From Paraescarpia echinospica (Eukaryota; Annelida; Polychaeta; Sabellida; Siboglinidae), in NCBI GenBank assembly GCA_020002185.1, contig CM034537.1, positions 13,981,905-14,045,904 on the forward strand: a stretch of 64,000 nt of DNA, given 5' to 3'. A model generated the notes under the pieces. It did no database searches and was not told where the DNA came from. It saw nothing but the letters and a program-made list of their open reading frames with translations. A program made the position numbers and the translations under genes. Every line of letters starts with the position of its first letter. The first letter of the stretch is position 1. Below, in pieces: positions 44,776 to 57,480 of this stretch.

Positions 44776-44914
44776 AACAATAACGGAAGTGACCGTTCAA
44801 AATTTACATAAATCCTCCGTTTGTGGCACAAAAGAGCTTTCACAAGTGTTTACACCCCATCAATATGATTACTCAACTTGTTAGCGTCTAAGCATATGAA
44901 CACGCTAACAAACA
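44776..44914 (+). repeat. 3' LTR of the fourth gypsy
   Basis: 139-bp partner of 40182-40328, ending ACAAACA. Between pol and this LTR (44471-44775) is an AT-rich stretch with a 65-residue frame of unknown nature. Confidence 0.7.
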
Positions 44915-45136
44915 AAATCCAGGAGAAATTTATAACACGTTTTGAAAACCACAACTCAACTTAGTATTGTGTCACACCAAAAACAGCAAAAAAGCCTCAG
45001 ACTGCATCCCCCTTGAGGCTCACAAAAAGACTCGATAAACAGATAATTCATGTCAATAATGATTCTTATCTGTATCACTAAAAATAATTGACAGCAATGA
45101 ATGAATATAAAATTAAGCTAAGTTGCGAGTAGGCCA

Positions 45137-45215
45137 AGTTGAGAGAACCAGTTATAATTGAGATCGGTGTCCTATACATGGGTACACAGTACTACACACC
45201 CTGGTTCTCTTAACT
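45137..45215. repeat. Short hairpin, MITE-like
   Basis: AGTTGAGAGAACCAG at 45137-45151 is the inverted complement, with one mismatch, of CTGGTTCTCTTAACT at 45201-45215. The loop is about 49 bp. It lies about 400 bp upstream of the WRNIP1 start. It could be a very small inverted-repeat element or chance. The rest of 44915-45618 shows no other supported feature. Confidence 0.5.
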
Positions 45216-45618
45216 GTTGTCCGCATTGGCTCATCTGCACCTCTTTCAAAGTTTGTACATCTTGATTCACCCCAAAAGTGGATGATATCTCTAAAAACTT
45301 GCTATATATGATATATCATAATAATTAACTGATCGACTAAGATCACTTATAGGAAAACTAAGATTGTTTGCATTGACTGCAGACTTGGCAACATCGGTAC
45401 AAAAACAGTAAAATAATTGATTGAATCCACATTACCCATAATTACGTTTAAGGTGACAAGCGTCATGGAAAAGTATGGCATTTGTCACCTTAGAGTTGGA
45501 CATAAAATATAATTTTGGGAAACATTGGTAAATTATAGAATGTTACTATGCTGACACAGAAATGTGGTATAATCGTTTTACAAACATTACCTAGATTTCT
45601 ATTGTGTTTCAGTTGAGG

Positions 45619-48600
45619 ATGGAGAAGGCGAAACTTCCCTGTCCAGTATGCCGGCGGTGTTTGCCCCCTGCTGCCATTGATGCACACGTGAACTGGTGTC
45701 TGAACAAACTGGAGCACTCTGGGAAAGAGATGGAGAGAGAGGAGGAGGGAGATACGTCAAGGAAACGACTCAAGGCAGACCCCATCAGGGGTAATAACCA
45801 ACATCAGAAGGGAGTGGCCGAGACATGGGATTTCTTAGATGGTATTTCTCATGAAAACAAATTATCAGCCCGTAAGACCTCCTTTAGACACCCTCCTGTG
45901 CAAACACATCTTACGCTGGGCACTGTGAAGAAAACTGTCGTCACAAACGATTCAACATTGAGAAGCACACAAGGTGGCAGCACTGCTCTGCCATCGTGGA
46001 CTGGCTCGGTGCAGAATCATGACAACATTGAATCTGGTATATCAAAGTCGGCGAGCAGGAAATCGGTCTCGCCATTAGCGGAAGAAATGCGCCCGAAGTT
46101 CCTGGCCGACTATATTGGCCAAGAGAGGGTCTTGGGTAAGAAGACCCTGCTACGTACCCTGCTGGATGCACAACAGATACCCTCAATGGTGATTTGGGGT
46201 CCACCAGGATGTGGAAAAGTGAGGAAGTATGAGATGATGATTAAATTACATCTGTCGTAAAGGCGTTAAACCATTAGTCTTGTGTGAATATGTTACTTTC
46301 GTTAATTATAAACTTTCTGCTTTAATTTAGAGTTTACTCTCTTATGACTATGTTACTAAAAATGTTGGCTTTAATTTGTCTAGTTTACTTTTGTTTAGCC
46401 ACGTGTTAAAGATATTCTGTTGTTTTATTTTTAGTAATCACAGATGTCACATCTTCTGTATTAATTTTAATGTTCTTGTAATCAGTATTTTATTTTAATA
46501 ACTTGTAAACACAGTTAACACACCTATTGCCGTCGGAACTTGGTGAATATTGCGGGGGGGTGAGGCTCAGCAAAACCCTCCAACCGACAGGCCTGTAGCA
46601 TGGTATATTTGGGGGTGCTGTTGGACTTTTTTGCAATGATGGGAGGATAGTGAGTGAGATTTTTTGTTACTAAGAACCGCTTGAGGCTCACCAAAAACCT
46701 CCAACTGCACCCCTCCCCACTGCCAAAATATTAGGGCTAAACATGTCCAGCTCCCCAAACAAAATATTTTGGGTTTAAGCCCCCACCCCGGTTCTGGTAC
46801 CTGTGCACATGAAATGAGTCTTCCTCTGGATATGAGTGGAGAAATTAATTTATTATTAAGAGATTTCCTATCAATGATTCACCATGTGATTTTCAGCTGA
46901 CCGTTGTTTCTGTTTATGCAGACAACTTTAGCAAGAATCATTGCAGCTCAGACGAAAAGTTCCTCGTCGACACGCTTTGTTCAGCTCTCAGCCACAACGT
47001 CCGGCATCAGTGATGTCAAGGAAGTGATAAAAATTGCTAAAAATGACCAAGCATTTTTCAAGAGAAAGACCATCTTGTTTGTTGATGAAATTCACCGCTT
47101 CAATAAAATACAACAGGTGGGCATGCTTAATCATACCGTATATAACTGCATTTACTGCTATAAATGCTGCCATTAAACATAACTGTATTAGCATGTGTAA
47201 TATACAAACGTATTCCTTCTACATTATACGTATAATCCGCAGTATACCGTACAGCGGCAGTAATTATTCATGCATAAAATGCAGTGTATATATGAAACTA
47301 TATGATATGTTGTGAACTGGTTGGCAGGTGACATTTCTCCAACAAAAAATATTGCAGTCTGTGTTTTATTTTTTGGCTGCAGTTGAAAATGCAATTTGCT
47401 ACTCCTAAAGGGAACATTTGCCGATGGAATATCTATGCAGTTGTATTTTGTTTTCAAACCATCAATTTCCATTATAATATGTTGGTTTACTGTTTGGTTC
47501 ATATATTGTATTTCAGTTAGTATTTCACAATCAGACTTATCATTTGTCTTTTCTTGCCTCTCGGCATTGAGACGAGGGCCAGTACAAACACTCATATGTC
47601 AATGATAACCTCCTAAAATGCCCCCAGGCTGCAGTCAGGGGTCACACCAGTGACAGCATTGCACAGAATGACTACCTATGTGACATCAAATGGTAGTCAG
47701 ACTGGTGAAAACTACAGAAAACTGCCAAAATGTAACCAAAGAAAAAAGTAAATTTGACTGAGGTATCTCCATCATAGGACATTTACATAAGACTTCTTTA
47801 TAGGATTCGTTCCTTCCCCATGTGGAAGACGGCACTATCACCCTGATTGGGGCTACGACAGAGAACCCTTCCTTCCACGTCAACAACGCCCTACTTAGCC
47901 GGTGTCGCGTCGTGACACTGGACAAACTCTCCGTGGAGGACGTAGAGCAGATACTGACCAGGGCGGTGGACAAACTGGACGTGAAGGTGGTTGACAGAGA
48001 CACAGACAACAAGATGGCAGACTCTCAGCACAGGTAAGATGACCATGTTGTGTCTGGTAAAGGTAATTGTCCATGTTTCTTCTGGTCATCTGGAGGATGA
48101 GTCCTGTGAATTGTAAGTTGCTCATAATGTGCTCCTTTTTTCTAGAAACCAATCGAATATGTAGGAAAAATGTGTCAAGTTTTTCCCCAACTGCTCAATG
48201 AAAGAATGTACTATATATATATATAAATGTGACCCATCTTCTCGAAATGATGTCGACAAAAGTGATTTTCCGTAAATGCTGTTTATGTAACAAAATTGCG
48301 AATCCATCGATTTTGAGATTTCCCCTAATAATGATTCCTTAATATTAATTTGATCGATTGCCACCACTGCTACTGTAATTAATTCTGTTTTATGTATTTT
48401 AACATCATTTTTGAGGAGCTGTGCAACGTGTTCTGCTCGACTTCCATAAAACAAAGCCAAAAATGTTATCAATTGCGCGCATTCTTTGTTACCAAATTAG
48501 GGATGTTCCCTAACAAATCGAGTATTTCCATGAAGCTTGACAGGTCATCTTTCCAAATATGGGTATAAATATGCTAATAAACGAGAACTGACCTACAGAA

Positions 48601-51600
48601 GGCCAGGAAGACACCCCCATTTTGTGCCAGCTGTGTAAACAGAATCGGATCATGTGATAGTAATGGCAACCACGTGACCCAGGCAGCTCTTCGCAGTGGT
48701 TTCAGTGATGTGGTCATTTAAATAATCCTCTGGATACGCATGCACACTGTCTGTTTTCACCGCATCACTGACCCAGATAGCGATAAATAAAGAAGCGAAC
48801 AATGGCGTTTAATGTGGCAAAGTTATTAAATTCTAAGGAAAGTGATCGCGCACAGATAGAATAGTATTTTTTGGAATATGTGCAATGAAAGCTATGCGGA
48901 CGAGGACAAAGAAGTGAACTATTTGTTCAACGAAGATGATGACTTTGACTTTAAAAATATTTTGTTTAAACTTTAATAATTGCAAGTTGTGTTTATTTTG
49001 ATATTCATTGAATTATCTTTAAAATGGTGTGACTGGTGTCAATTGGTTAAATATATGTTGTCATATATAGGTGACAAACATAAAAAACTAATATTCTTGA
49101 TAACTATAGAATGCAATATCATACATTTTATTTACATCAAATGCATTCTACTTTGTATTTACACTTGCCATGCCTTACATGAGACAATGTAAATCAGTTC
49201 ACTTTGTATAAATATAGATAGCAAACACAGCTTTGTAAGTCTTCTATCTTGGTTACTGTCACCCTACATATGGCTTTTGTGTCGTGTCAATGTCAGTGTT
49301 GACATTGCGATCACTAGTATATTGACACCTGAAACAACCAAATGTCAACAATTAGAACAATTGACAGTACTTAATAAATCATTACAAAAAAAAAAAAATT
49401 CATATAGCAACATATAAACAGCAGTCTCAGTGCCGAAACCCCAACTGACGGTGACCAAACTTGGACAATGAAACATAAACAAAGCCCACCTCATCCATGT
49501 TATCTCTCATTCAGTTGCATTTCGAACATAATTTCAACGTACCATTAGTTCAGTGTCGGAATTGTCCCATCCAACAAAATAATAGCGCAAACTTCGTTGT
49601 TAGTAAACTACGAAGTTCACGCCGCCGCCATTTTTAAAGGTACACAGGTGGCAAACTTCTATCTAAAAAAACTCAATTTTTTTCAAAGCAAGTCCATGTC
49701 GAAAATACCCACAATTCATAGCTCAGATATCAAGGAATCAACCAATATTAGTTTCTTATGTATCCACAAAATGGGGCCACCGCTAGAGGCTTTATCTCCA
49801 CCGGGCGCACTGGGGAGAAAACACCCGAGCGCTTTCAGATGTGCAGGGTCTAATGGGCTAGGTGAGTTTAAGTGTTGTTGAGAGCAACATGTATCTGTGG
49901 ATCACAGCTGCTAATGTACATTCAACTGTTGCAGAGATATTGTGTACATTGAAGAGAAGGCCATCACGACCTTGGCCCACCTGTGTGACGGAGATGCAAG
50001 AGTGGCCCTCAACTCTCTAGAGAGCGCCGTAGAGTCGGCCAGGACAAGGACGTCTGCTGTGGTTGGAGTGGAGGATGTCATGGAGGGGCTACAGAGGTCT
50101 CACATACAGTACGACAGGGCGGGTCAGTGGAAACTCAAAAAAATTTACTCATACAGCTGAGTGAACTGAAGCAATGTAGAGTAAACGAACTTGTCTAAGG
50201 TTCGACACCGCCGCACAGGATTCAAACCCGGGTTCTCTCAGTCGAGAGTCCAAGGCTCTTACCACTGTGCTACTGCGCTCCATGTTGAAATGAACTTTTT
50301 GTAAAGTGGAATTGACATTCACAGAATGGAAATTAATCCATGATTGCTAAGTTGCGTGACAGTAACTAACAATGTAGATGTGCTGAAACACCAATTGTTG
50401 TCGTATATTTTACCCAAACAGTTTTTTTTTAAGAACACGTTCATTTTGTTAAGCACTTAAAGCAGAAGAAGTTAGACACAAGAACATCACAATCTACGAA
50501 GACATTTAAATGTAAATACTTCCAAACAAGAGCATTACAACACTATTACGATATCTATTTCTGATCTCACATGAGATATAAAGCAGCACAAGACATTCTG
50601 ACATTAGCAGACACGTCACTCTTTGTTGAAATTCATATTTTGAGAATTGTGTTAATCTGTGTAACACTTTCAGCGTTCGACCAGCCTGCAGCAATCGTGA
50701 GATTAATACTTTATGACATATCCGGTCGTGTCTGTCACGCTATGAAATATACACACATTTAACAAAATCCGCAAGATTTTTTGAAAATCTGCCTTGCATC
50801 AAAAGTATTTCCTCTTTGTCATTCAACGAACACCAAAAAAACATATTTTAGCATAATTTGTCCATTTGAAGCAAATGTGTATTAAACAGGATGTGGCCAT
50901 ATTTCTCCCCAAATCCATATTGTATACAGGAAGTGTGTATGTTGTGGAATTAAATACACTAACAGAAATGCTCATCCTCCAGATGGCGTTACAGAAGCAG
51001 AAGTATTCGTACCTGATGTTTAACAAAGATTATGTAAATTTAAAGTCCGCAGTGATGAATGTCTTTTCTACAGTTGTTACATAAGATGTGCCTGTCTGGT
51101 CACTGGGTGATTTATACAGCTCGGAACAATCGCATAAAACACTTGTAACATTGTAAACAATTGTCTACATCTGGCCCAAAACACAAAACTGTAAAAGTTA
51201 CTAAAACCCTTAACAAACGGGCAATTAAAAAATAAAAGCATTACGTTTCTTCAGAGGGTCATAGGTGAACCCATGAATGTTTCGCACCTAAGATGCAAGC
51301 TGTCCAGGGGACCATTTCACTAACATATTAAGCTCTTAAGGAAAATCCATCCTAGAACAAAATCTGACGGAAAAATCAAAGAGTGATATTTCCATCGTGA
51401 TAATCGATAATGTACATGCTTAGCACAATTTGGCAAAACAGATTGAACAGTTGTCCAAATTTTTTTGAAAATATAGCCCAACAACCTTTTTAATTAACTT
51501 TTTGTTCACTGTGTGAAGGATTAAAACAAAATCTTACAGAAGCTCCTAACATATCACAGAGGACACTATTTCCACATCATACATGGTGCAATGTTTTGAC

Positions 51601-54600
51601 GGGAGCATTGTTGTTGAAAATGTTCAGTTTACAAGAGCATAGAGAGCGCTAACAACTTAAACCAAAATTATGCCGTCGAATATAGTAATATGAAGGGCAG
51701 TAGTGCACAGGTTAAGTTAGATAAAGCTTAAACTTTGTTCAAAATTGATTAACAAATGTCACAACAACACTGACCTTTCAAATGTCGTAAACTGTTATGC
51801 ACACATCAACGGGTCACAACGCTAACGTCATATAAGCAAATCATGCTTTTGCAAACTTTTAATCGCAAACATTTGGAAGACTTATTTGGCTGTGAAGAAC
51901 TGTATCTCTGCGTGAAAGAGGACCCAAAATAAAACACGGTTAGTAAAAACTACCTGTTTATGATAGTCGAAGAGTGATGTCATCTTGGCATTCAAATTGG
52001 CATTCTTCGGAGCGTTTTTATGGACCGTATCCAGGATGAATTGTTACTGAAATGTAATTTTCTTTTTCGATCATAGGTAAGGATCAAAATTGATTTTCTG
52101 GAGCAACATCAAGAATGTTAGTGAGACGGTCCCCAGGACTAAAAGCCACACACACATATACACACATACAACTTTATATGTTGGCTCGATTATAGTTAGA
52201 TTCTACCCACTAGGTGAGGAGCATTACAACTGCATCTCAGCACTGATCAAGTCGATGCGTGGCTCAGACGACAGTGCTGCCATCTACTGGCTAAGCAGGA
52301 TGCTGGAGGGAGGGGAAGATCCGAAGTTTGTCGCCCGTCGACTCATTATATTTGCGAGTGAAGACATTGGTGAGATATGGCTGCTTTCTGTTTATGTTCA
52401 TGAAATATATTATTTTTATATAATAAATAGAATGGTCGCATGTATGATTCAACATGTTGCTGGCTTCTATGATTTATGCTTTATTTTACATGATTTTTAT
52501 TTATGCTAGTTCTTTCATTTTTACTAAAAAATATATTGTTTCAGTTCTACCTAAATAGAAATGTTACCAGAAGTAGACTAACTGCTACTGTCGTATTGAA
52601 ACCTTGACATTTCACAACTGCTGTTATAGTTGATAATATTCCTGTTCACAAAACATTTGTGTATTTAATTATACACCAGTTTGAATTTTTTAGCATTCGG
52701 ATAATATATGTTAGTAGCTATTCCGATTAGTTTAGTACTGTTGTTTTCCCTGCAGGTATCGCTGATTCGCAGTCGCTGGTGCTCGGTGTCGCCACCTACC
52801 AGGCGTGTCACTTTATCGGCATGCCCGAATGCGCTGTATGTATCTAGTACGATTTCCGTATCGAGACACTTTCAAGATTGTTAAACAAATCCTTGTGTTA
52901 GTAGCTAGTGATGTGTACCTTACCATATGTGTACCTTACTATATGTGTACCTTACCATATATGTACCGTACCATATGTGTACCTTACTATATGTGGACCT
53001 AACCATATATGTACCTTACCATATATGTACATTACCATATGTGTACCTTACCATAGGTGTACCTTACCATGTGTACCTTACCACATGTGTACCTTACCAC
53101 ATGTGTACCTTACCATATGTGTACCTTACCATATGTGTACATTACCATATGCGTACCTTACCATATGCGTACCTTACCATATGCGTACCTTACCATATGC
53201 GTACCTTACCATGTGTGTACCATACCATATGTGTACCTTACCATATGTGTACCTTAACATATGTGTACCTTACCATATGTGTACCTTATCATATATGTAT
53301 TCTATCATACTGGGTTTTTAAACCAGTATTTTGATTCATTTAAAAACAACTGCATCAAAGTCACCCAATTTGAACAAACAACAAGACATTCAACATTTCC
53401 TTTACCCAATAAAATACACTACCAGGTACTTCCAGGCTATGCGGTATGTACATGTCCGAAAGATCATGTTATATAAATCAGGCACCAACCTGGTGCCTAT
53501 CCAAACTACATGCAGTGTTCGTATAGCTATGTATACACATTCTGTATATTCCTGTTTGTTAGTGTGCTTACTATGCAACTGATTGGTCACTTGGTGGCAA
53601 CTGTGCTGTGGACATTTGCCTTGTGAGCTGTCATCATACCAAGGCGGTGGAGCTGGTGCATGGCCCCAGGCCCGGGACTCAGTATAATGTAACATTTGGC
53701 TAAGGATTAAATATGGGTACTTAATATTGTTTCTATGCATCTCTTGTCCATAATGCATTATTATGGTAATTTGCAGTAGTACCTTATATATCCGGCCAGC
53801 GTGTAGAGCCAAGCTATAACATATACACAATAACTACTTTATGCTGTATAAAATACACAGTACATACCAACGGTACCATACCGAGCCATACAATACACAA
53901 TAATTAGTGGCTAACTGTGTGGTTGACCTCGTGACTACAGCTGAACCTGGCACACTGCGTTGTACACATGTCGAGAGCACCAAAGTCAGTCGAGACCTAC
54001 ACCGCCATGAAGAAGGCCCGTGAGTGCATCAGACAACACCAGGGGCCGCTGCCTGCCGTCCCACTACATCTGAGGAACGCTCCAACAAAATTGATGAAGG
54101 AACTGAGTAAGTTCTCTTTAAAATGTTGGAAGAATAGATTTGTATTAAATTTCCTTCTTTTCACAACTATTAAATTTCACTTCTACATTTTGGCTACCAC
54201 AATTCAGTTCCAGAAGGTAGCCGAGACAGAAGCAAATGAAACATACCCGGTGATAGGTGTGAAAGAAAATTTGATTTGAACTGAGTAAGTGATTGCAAGA
54301 AAAAACATTGCAGTCTCATTGATTAAGAATTTTTTTTCAAAAATGTGAGTTTCGTTTTCCCCATGTTGCTGGTGTCTTAAGTAAGAAATTAAAGGCTAGT
54401 GCCCCTTCAACCTGGTTCTATACCAGAAAAGTAAAACATTCCACTCAGCACATAAAAGTGTAACCTGGCTTGGATTTTCAAACTATAAAAGGAAGGTCTC
54501 TGATAATAAAGCTATTAATTTGTTGAACTCTTGATAAGTCAGAGGCATCCCTATCCACTTTCTATCTTGGGCTTCTGCTGTGGATATTAGTCTTGTTAAG

Positions 54601-54938
54601 TATCTTCCCACCAACGGGACACTATTGACCTCATCATCATCAAAAAAAATTGGGATTTGACCTACCGGTACCTTGGTAGTAAGCAGCCTACCAATTTTCT
54701 TTATGTGACATGACAAAGGCTACAAATTGTGGTAACAAAAGATGCTGCCCTCAAAAGAATAGAATTATGGATAATACTACTGTATGAGTTTGTTTGAATA
54801 ATTTATGTTGGTTTTATTTTTATTTCAGATTACGGTGTTGGATATAAGTACAACCCAGCACACACAGGGCCAGTGGAACAGGACTATCTGCCACCAGAAC
54901 TACTTGGTGTCAATTTCTTTGCAAAAGATACTACGTGA
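45619..54938 (+). CDS. WRNIP1: ATPase WRNIP1 (Werner helicase-interacting protein 1), 8 coding exons
   Basis: AAA+ ATPase of the RarA/Mgs1 family that binds ubiquitin and protects stalled replication forks in the nucleus. Exons: 45619-46218, 46922-47116, 47804-48033, 49935-50122, 52214-52369, 52756-52835, 53941-54106, 54829-54938. All introns are GT..AG and phases agree throughout, giving 574 residues. Residues 8-27 form a UBZ4 finger (C8, C11, H23, C27). Walker A GPPGCGKT (194-201) is split by the first intron right after Lys200. Walker B is FVDEIH with D255/E256. Sensor 1 is IGATTEN (280-286), and SRCR at 297-300 fits the arginine-finger region. The C-terminal part carries [25 protein letters not shown] and HNQGPLP-like [16 protein letters not shown], closely like vertebrate WRNIP1. 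The start is the ATG giving [11 protein letters not shown]. An upstream GTG frame is non-coding, and TTTCAG just before could be a 5'-UTR splice acceptor. The N-terminal linker is shorter than in the human protein (665 residues). Confidence 0.95.
46559..46760. repeat. Dispersed GAGGCTCA repeat in WRNIP1 intron 1
   Basis: Two phrases, GAGGCTCAGCAAAACCCTCC (46562) and GAGGCTCACCAAAAACCTCC (46683), followed by AACTGCACCCCTCCC. They match segments at 39540-39720 and 44990-45040, so this is a dispersed repeat of unknown type. Confidence 0.5.
50146..50281 (-). mobile_element. tRNA-derived SINE in WRNIP1 intron 4
   Basis: In minus-strand reading it begins GGAGCGCAGTAGCACAGTGG (box A, TAGCACAGTGGTAAGAG). 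GGGTTTGAATCC (box B) follows about 40 bp later, then a body GTCGAACCTTAGACAAG and GTTCACTCAGCTGTATGAG. It ends near an A/T-rich tract 24 bp after the exon 4 splice donor. It shares the body with the SINE at 37850-37972 but has a different tRNA-like head. Confidence 0.82.
52910..53310. repeat. 16-bp minisatellite in WRNIP1 intron 6
   Basis: About 24 head-to-tail copies of GTGTACCTTACCATAT with variants (ATGCGT, ATATGT, CACATG). The unit is free of stops, and 16 is not a multiple of three, so all three plus frames stay open and produce long false coding frames (Met-Cys-Thr-Leu-Pro-Tyr type). Confidence 0.95.
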
Positions 54939-56690
54939 AATGCAGAATATGTTTAAAGTTACCAACAAAGGACAAAACATAAATCCATGTGTACAATATT
55001 CTGGTCGATGCTGGCGACTTAAAATCCAACCATAATGAGATTTTAAGCAACATGTTTTGTTATATTAGAAATTGACAGTATGTGGTTACGATTTTAAATT
55101 CTTGTGAATCAGTTGTGACATTGTCATCACCTTTAGTTTTACTCAAACTAATTTGGAATTAAACATGGTGCTGCATCAACCAACAAGATACATTTCTAGT
55201 ACAACTATAATGTTTTGAACAGGCACAGTCAGATTGCAGTTTGTTTATACACTGCTATACCTACTTAGTTAATACTTAACCGACTTGGTCATCGGGGGGA
55301 CATAAGCAACGCTGCAGCTGTGATATGCCGTTCTTGTCTGTCCGTGGCTATGGTAAGGAGCTCTGGAGGACTGTCCACTCCTTGACCTTGTCAAACCAAC
55401 ATTCTCTCTGCTGTTGGCGGTGTCTGCCCTCCATTGTGCCATGAAGAATCGTTTTCGGGAGACTGACGCGTTTGTTACATGTTCTGTAACTTGTTCTGCT
55501 ATACTGTGTATTGAAAAAACATTGTTTGCTTGATGAAAAACTAACATCTGTTTGTATTTCTTCTAGTAGTCTGGCGATCTGAAATATGAATGCGGACATC
55601 TATCTAGGATTTATGTAGCTTGGTTATACAAAGATATAATTAAAAAAACAATGTCACAATTACATGAAAATGCGGTTCGATTGAACTTCGTATATGCGAG
55701 GTCACATTGCCGTAATGTTTTCTGCATGTAGCTGTGGTATGTTTCCTGCATAAAAACATGTTACATTGTAGATATTCCCTGTATATACGATGTAAATTTG
55801 TTTGATTTTCAGAATAATACAAAACTATATTGTTTAAATATGGGTTTGATTCAGATTAGATTTTAAAATGTGATACAATATCTGTTTTCTTGTGTTCAAA
55901 TAAATAAAATAGATACATCTATAAACTGTAGCAGATGACAAGAAAATACTTTTGATGCCAGGCACATTCCAAAGGAAACCTAATGGATTTGTTTGTTGTA
56001 GGTATATTTTGTAATCTGACTTGATTAGTATACAGGTAGGAATGCTGATTTACCAGTGTAAAACATTGTGTAGATTTTACAGAATTTTTGTATCCAAAAT
56101 ATGGATTTCAACCCCTAAAATGTGGCACATCTGTACACATTTCTGACAAATTTAATCAAACATTTAATTTTGTACTAAGAATATTGATGCACATGTTATT
56201 GCCATGTACCTGTTTTCGTTTTTGTTGTGTTTCTGTAAAAAAACGAATCACTGATGTTTTAAAAGTATTCCATTTGACGTGTCCCAGAAGGTTGATAAAT
56301 TCATGATTGTTTAAACTGCATGCTGTGTGTATGATAAATGTGTTTCTGTGTAACCAGTTCATACAGTAACATTTTATAAAATGCACAACAGTTATTCTGT
56401 AATTGACAGTGTGGGAAATGTGTAAATAAATACAGTGTTTTCCATATAATGTGTACATTGATATACATTTAGGGTTCACAGTTATTAACAGCTGTATAGG
56501 GAAACAATCACAGCATCCGCATGTCCTTTAGTGGTACTCTCTTCTCTCAACACACCGAGAATATTCTAGTTTAGTCTTATTTATACTATATATATGTGTG
56601 TGTAATATAGAATATGTAAATTAACGCACTACAGCTGTACAAACAGCAGAATATTAAAGCAAGTTTAAATGTTAAGATAAACAACCTTAC
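54939..56690. other. WRNIP1 3' flank; possible poly(A) signals
   Basis: AT-rich sequence after the WRNIP1 stop. Overlapping AATAAA hexamers at 55899-55904 and 55903-55908 could end a 3' UTR of about 1 kb, which is unproven. Minus-strand frames at 55269-55600 have no recognisable homology. No other gene is seen. Confidence 0.45.
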
Positions 56691-57434
56691 GGAATCTAGG
56701 AGTGATCTTTGACTGCGACTTCAATTTCAGACAACACATATCCCAAACGTGCCGTTGCTGTTTTTATCATATCCGTGATCTTCGCCGCATTCGTCGACAT
56801 ATGTCGCTTTCTGTCGCTAAGACTATCGCAACAGCTCTTGTTAGCAGCAGATTAGATTATTGCAATTTCCTCCTTCATAATATTGCTATCAAGGATATTG
56901 CAAAACTACAACGCATCCAAAATTGTTTAGCAAGGGTAGTCACACAATCTCCTCGATTCTCCCACTCAGTGCCACTTCTAAAATCACTGCCCTGCCTCCC
57001 CGTGCGATATCGCATTATGTTTAAGATCTGCACAATCACCTACCAAGCCCTCTCATCCAAACAACCTAGTTATTTACACTCAATGCTCACACAAGCCAGA
57101 CAACTTCGGTCGTCTAGTTCGAAGTTGCTATCTGTTCCTAGAGTTAAGACAAAGGCTGGAACTCGAGCTTTTTCGGTTGCCGCGCCAACTATATGGAATT
57201 CGCTTCCCGTTAATGTTAAATTAGCAGAAAATATTGTTACATTTCGTCGTCACCTCAAAACCTATCTTTTCAATATCGCCTATCCTCCCTAGCACATCCA
57301 TCCATTTGTTGACGACTTTCGCCTATCACACGAGTACGAGAATGCTTAATCCTTTGGTTTTGGTGCGCCACTGAGCTCGGATTGTCTGAGGATATTGGCG
57401 CTTAAGAAGTTATTTATTATTATTATTCTTTAAT
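56691..57434 (+). pseudogene. LINE 3' fragment (L2/CR1-like), 5'-truncated
   Basis: An open 196-residue frame (56702-57289) is the reverse-transcriptase C-terminal region of the LINE family at 24005-36551. Shared blocks are FNFRQHISQTCRCCF, LDYCNFLLHNI, LPVRYRIMFKI, GTRAFSVAAPTIWNSLP and FRRHLKTYLFNIAYPP. It ends in a 3' UTR and a TTATTATTATTATTC microsatellite, the usual 3' end for this family. The sharp 5' truncation fits target-primed reverse transcription. It is better preserved than the other copy, so probably younger, but lacks the catalytic domain. Confidence 0.88.
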
Positions 57435-57480
57435 TCAGATAAGCTAAAGTTAATCTACAACAAATAAAACAGAATATATT

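Larger units (their letters stand above)
40182..44914 (+). mobile_element. Fourth gypsy element (Mag/SURL-like), decayed
   Basis: Direct repeats at 40182-40328 and 44776-44914 are the LTRs. They share AACAATAACGGAAGTGAC and end ACGCTAACAAACA. TGGTGGCAGGG follows the first as a primer-binding site. The two differ by several substitutions and an 8-bp length difference, so the insertion is old. The LTR left edge is uncertain because similarity stops before a TG. The internal region has Gag, knuckle, protease, reverse transcriptase, RNase H and integrase in the normal gypsy order. No target duplication was found. Confidence 0.8.

Noticed and set aside
45604..45618. Upstream GTG start for WRNIP1
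   Set aside because: The ATG at 45619 starts the conserved protein; the preceding bases look like 5' UTR or a splice acceptor.
48780..48975. Short acidic frames after a TATA-like motif in WRNIP1 intron 3, possible piggyBac-type remnant
   Set aside because: The frame is broken, and I could not find TTAA target sites or matching inverted ends.
50205..50281. tRNA gene on the minus strand
   Set aside because: Same reason: a SINE head with continuing SINE body, located in an intron.
52908..53334. Three overlapping long plus-strand frames rich in Cys, Tyr, Thr and Pro
   Set aside because: They are one 16-bp repeat read in three frames inside a WRNIP1 intron.
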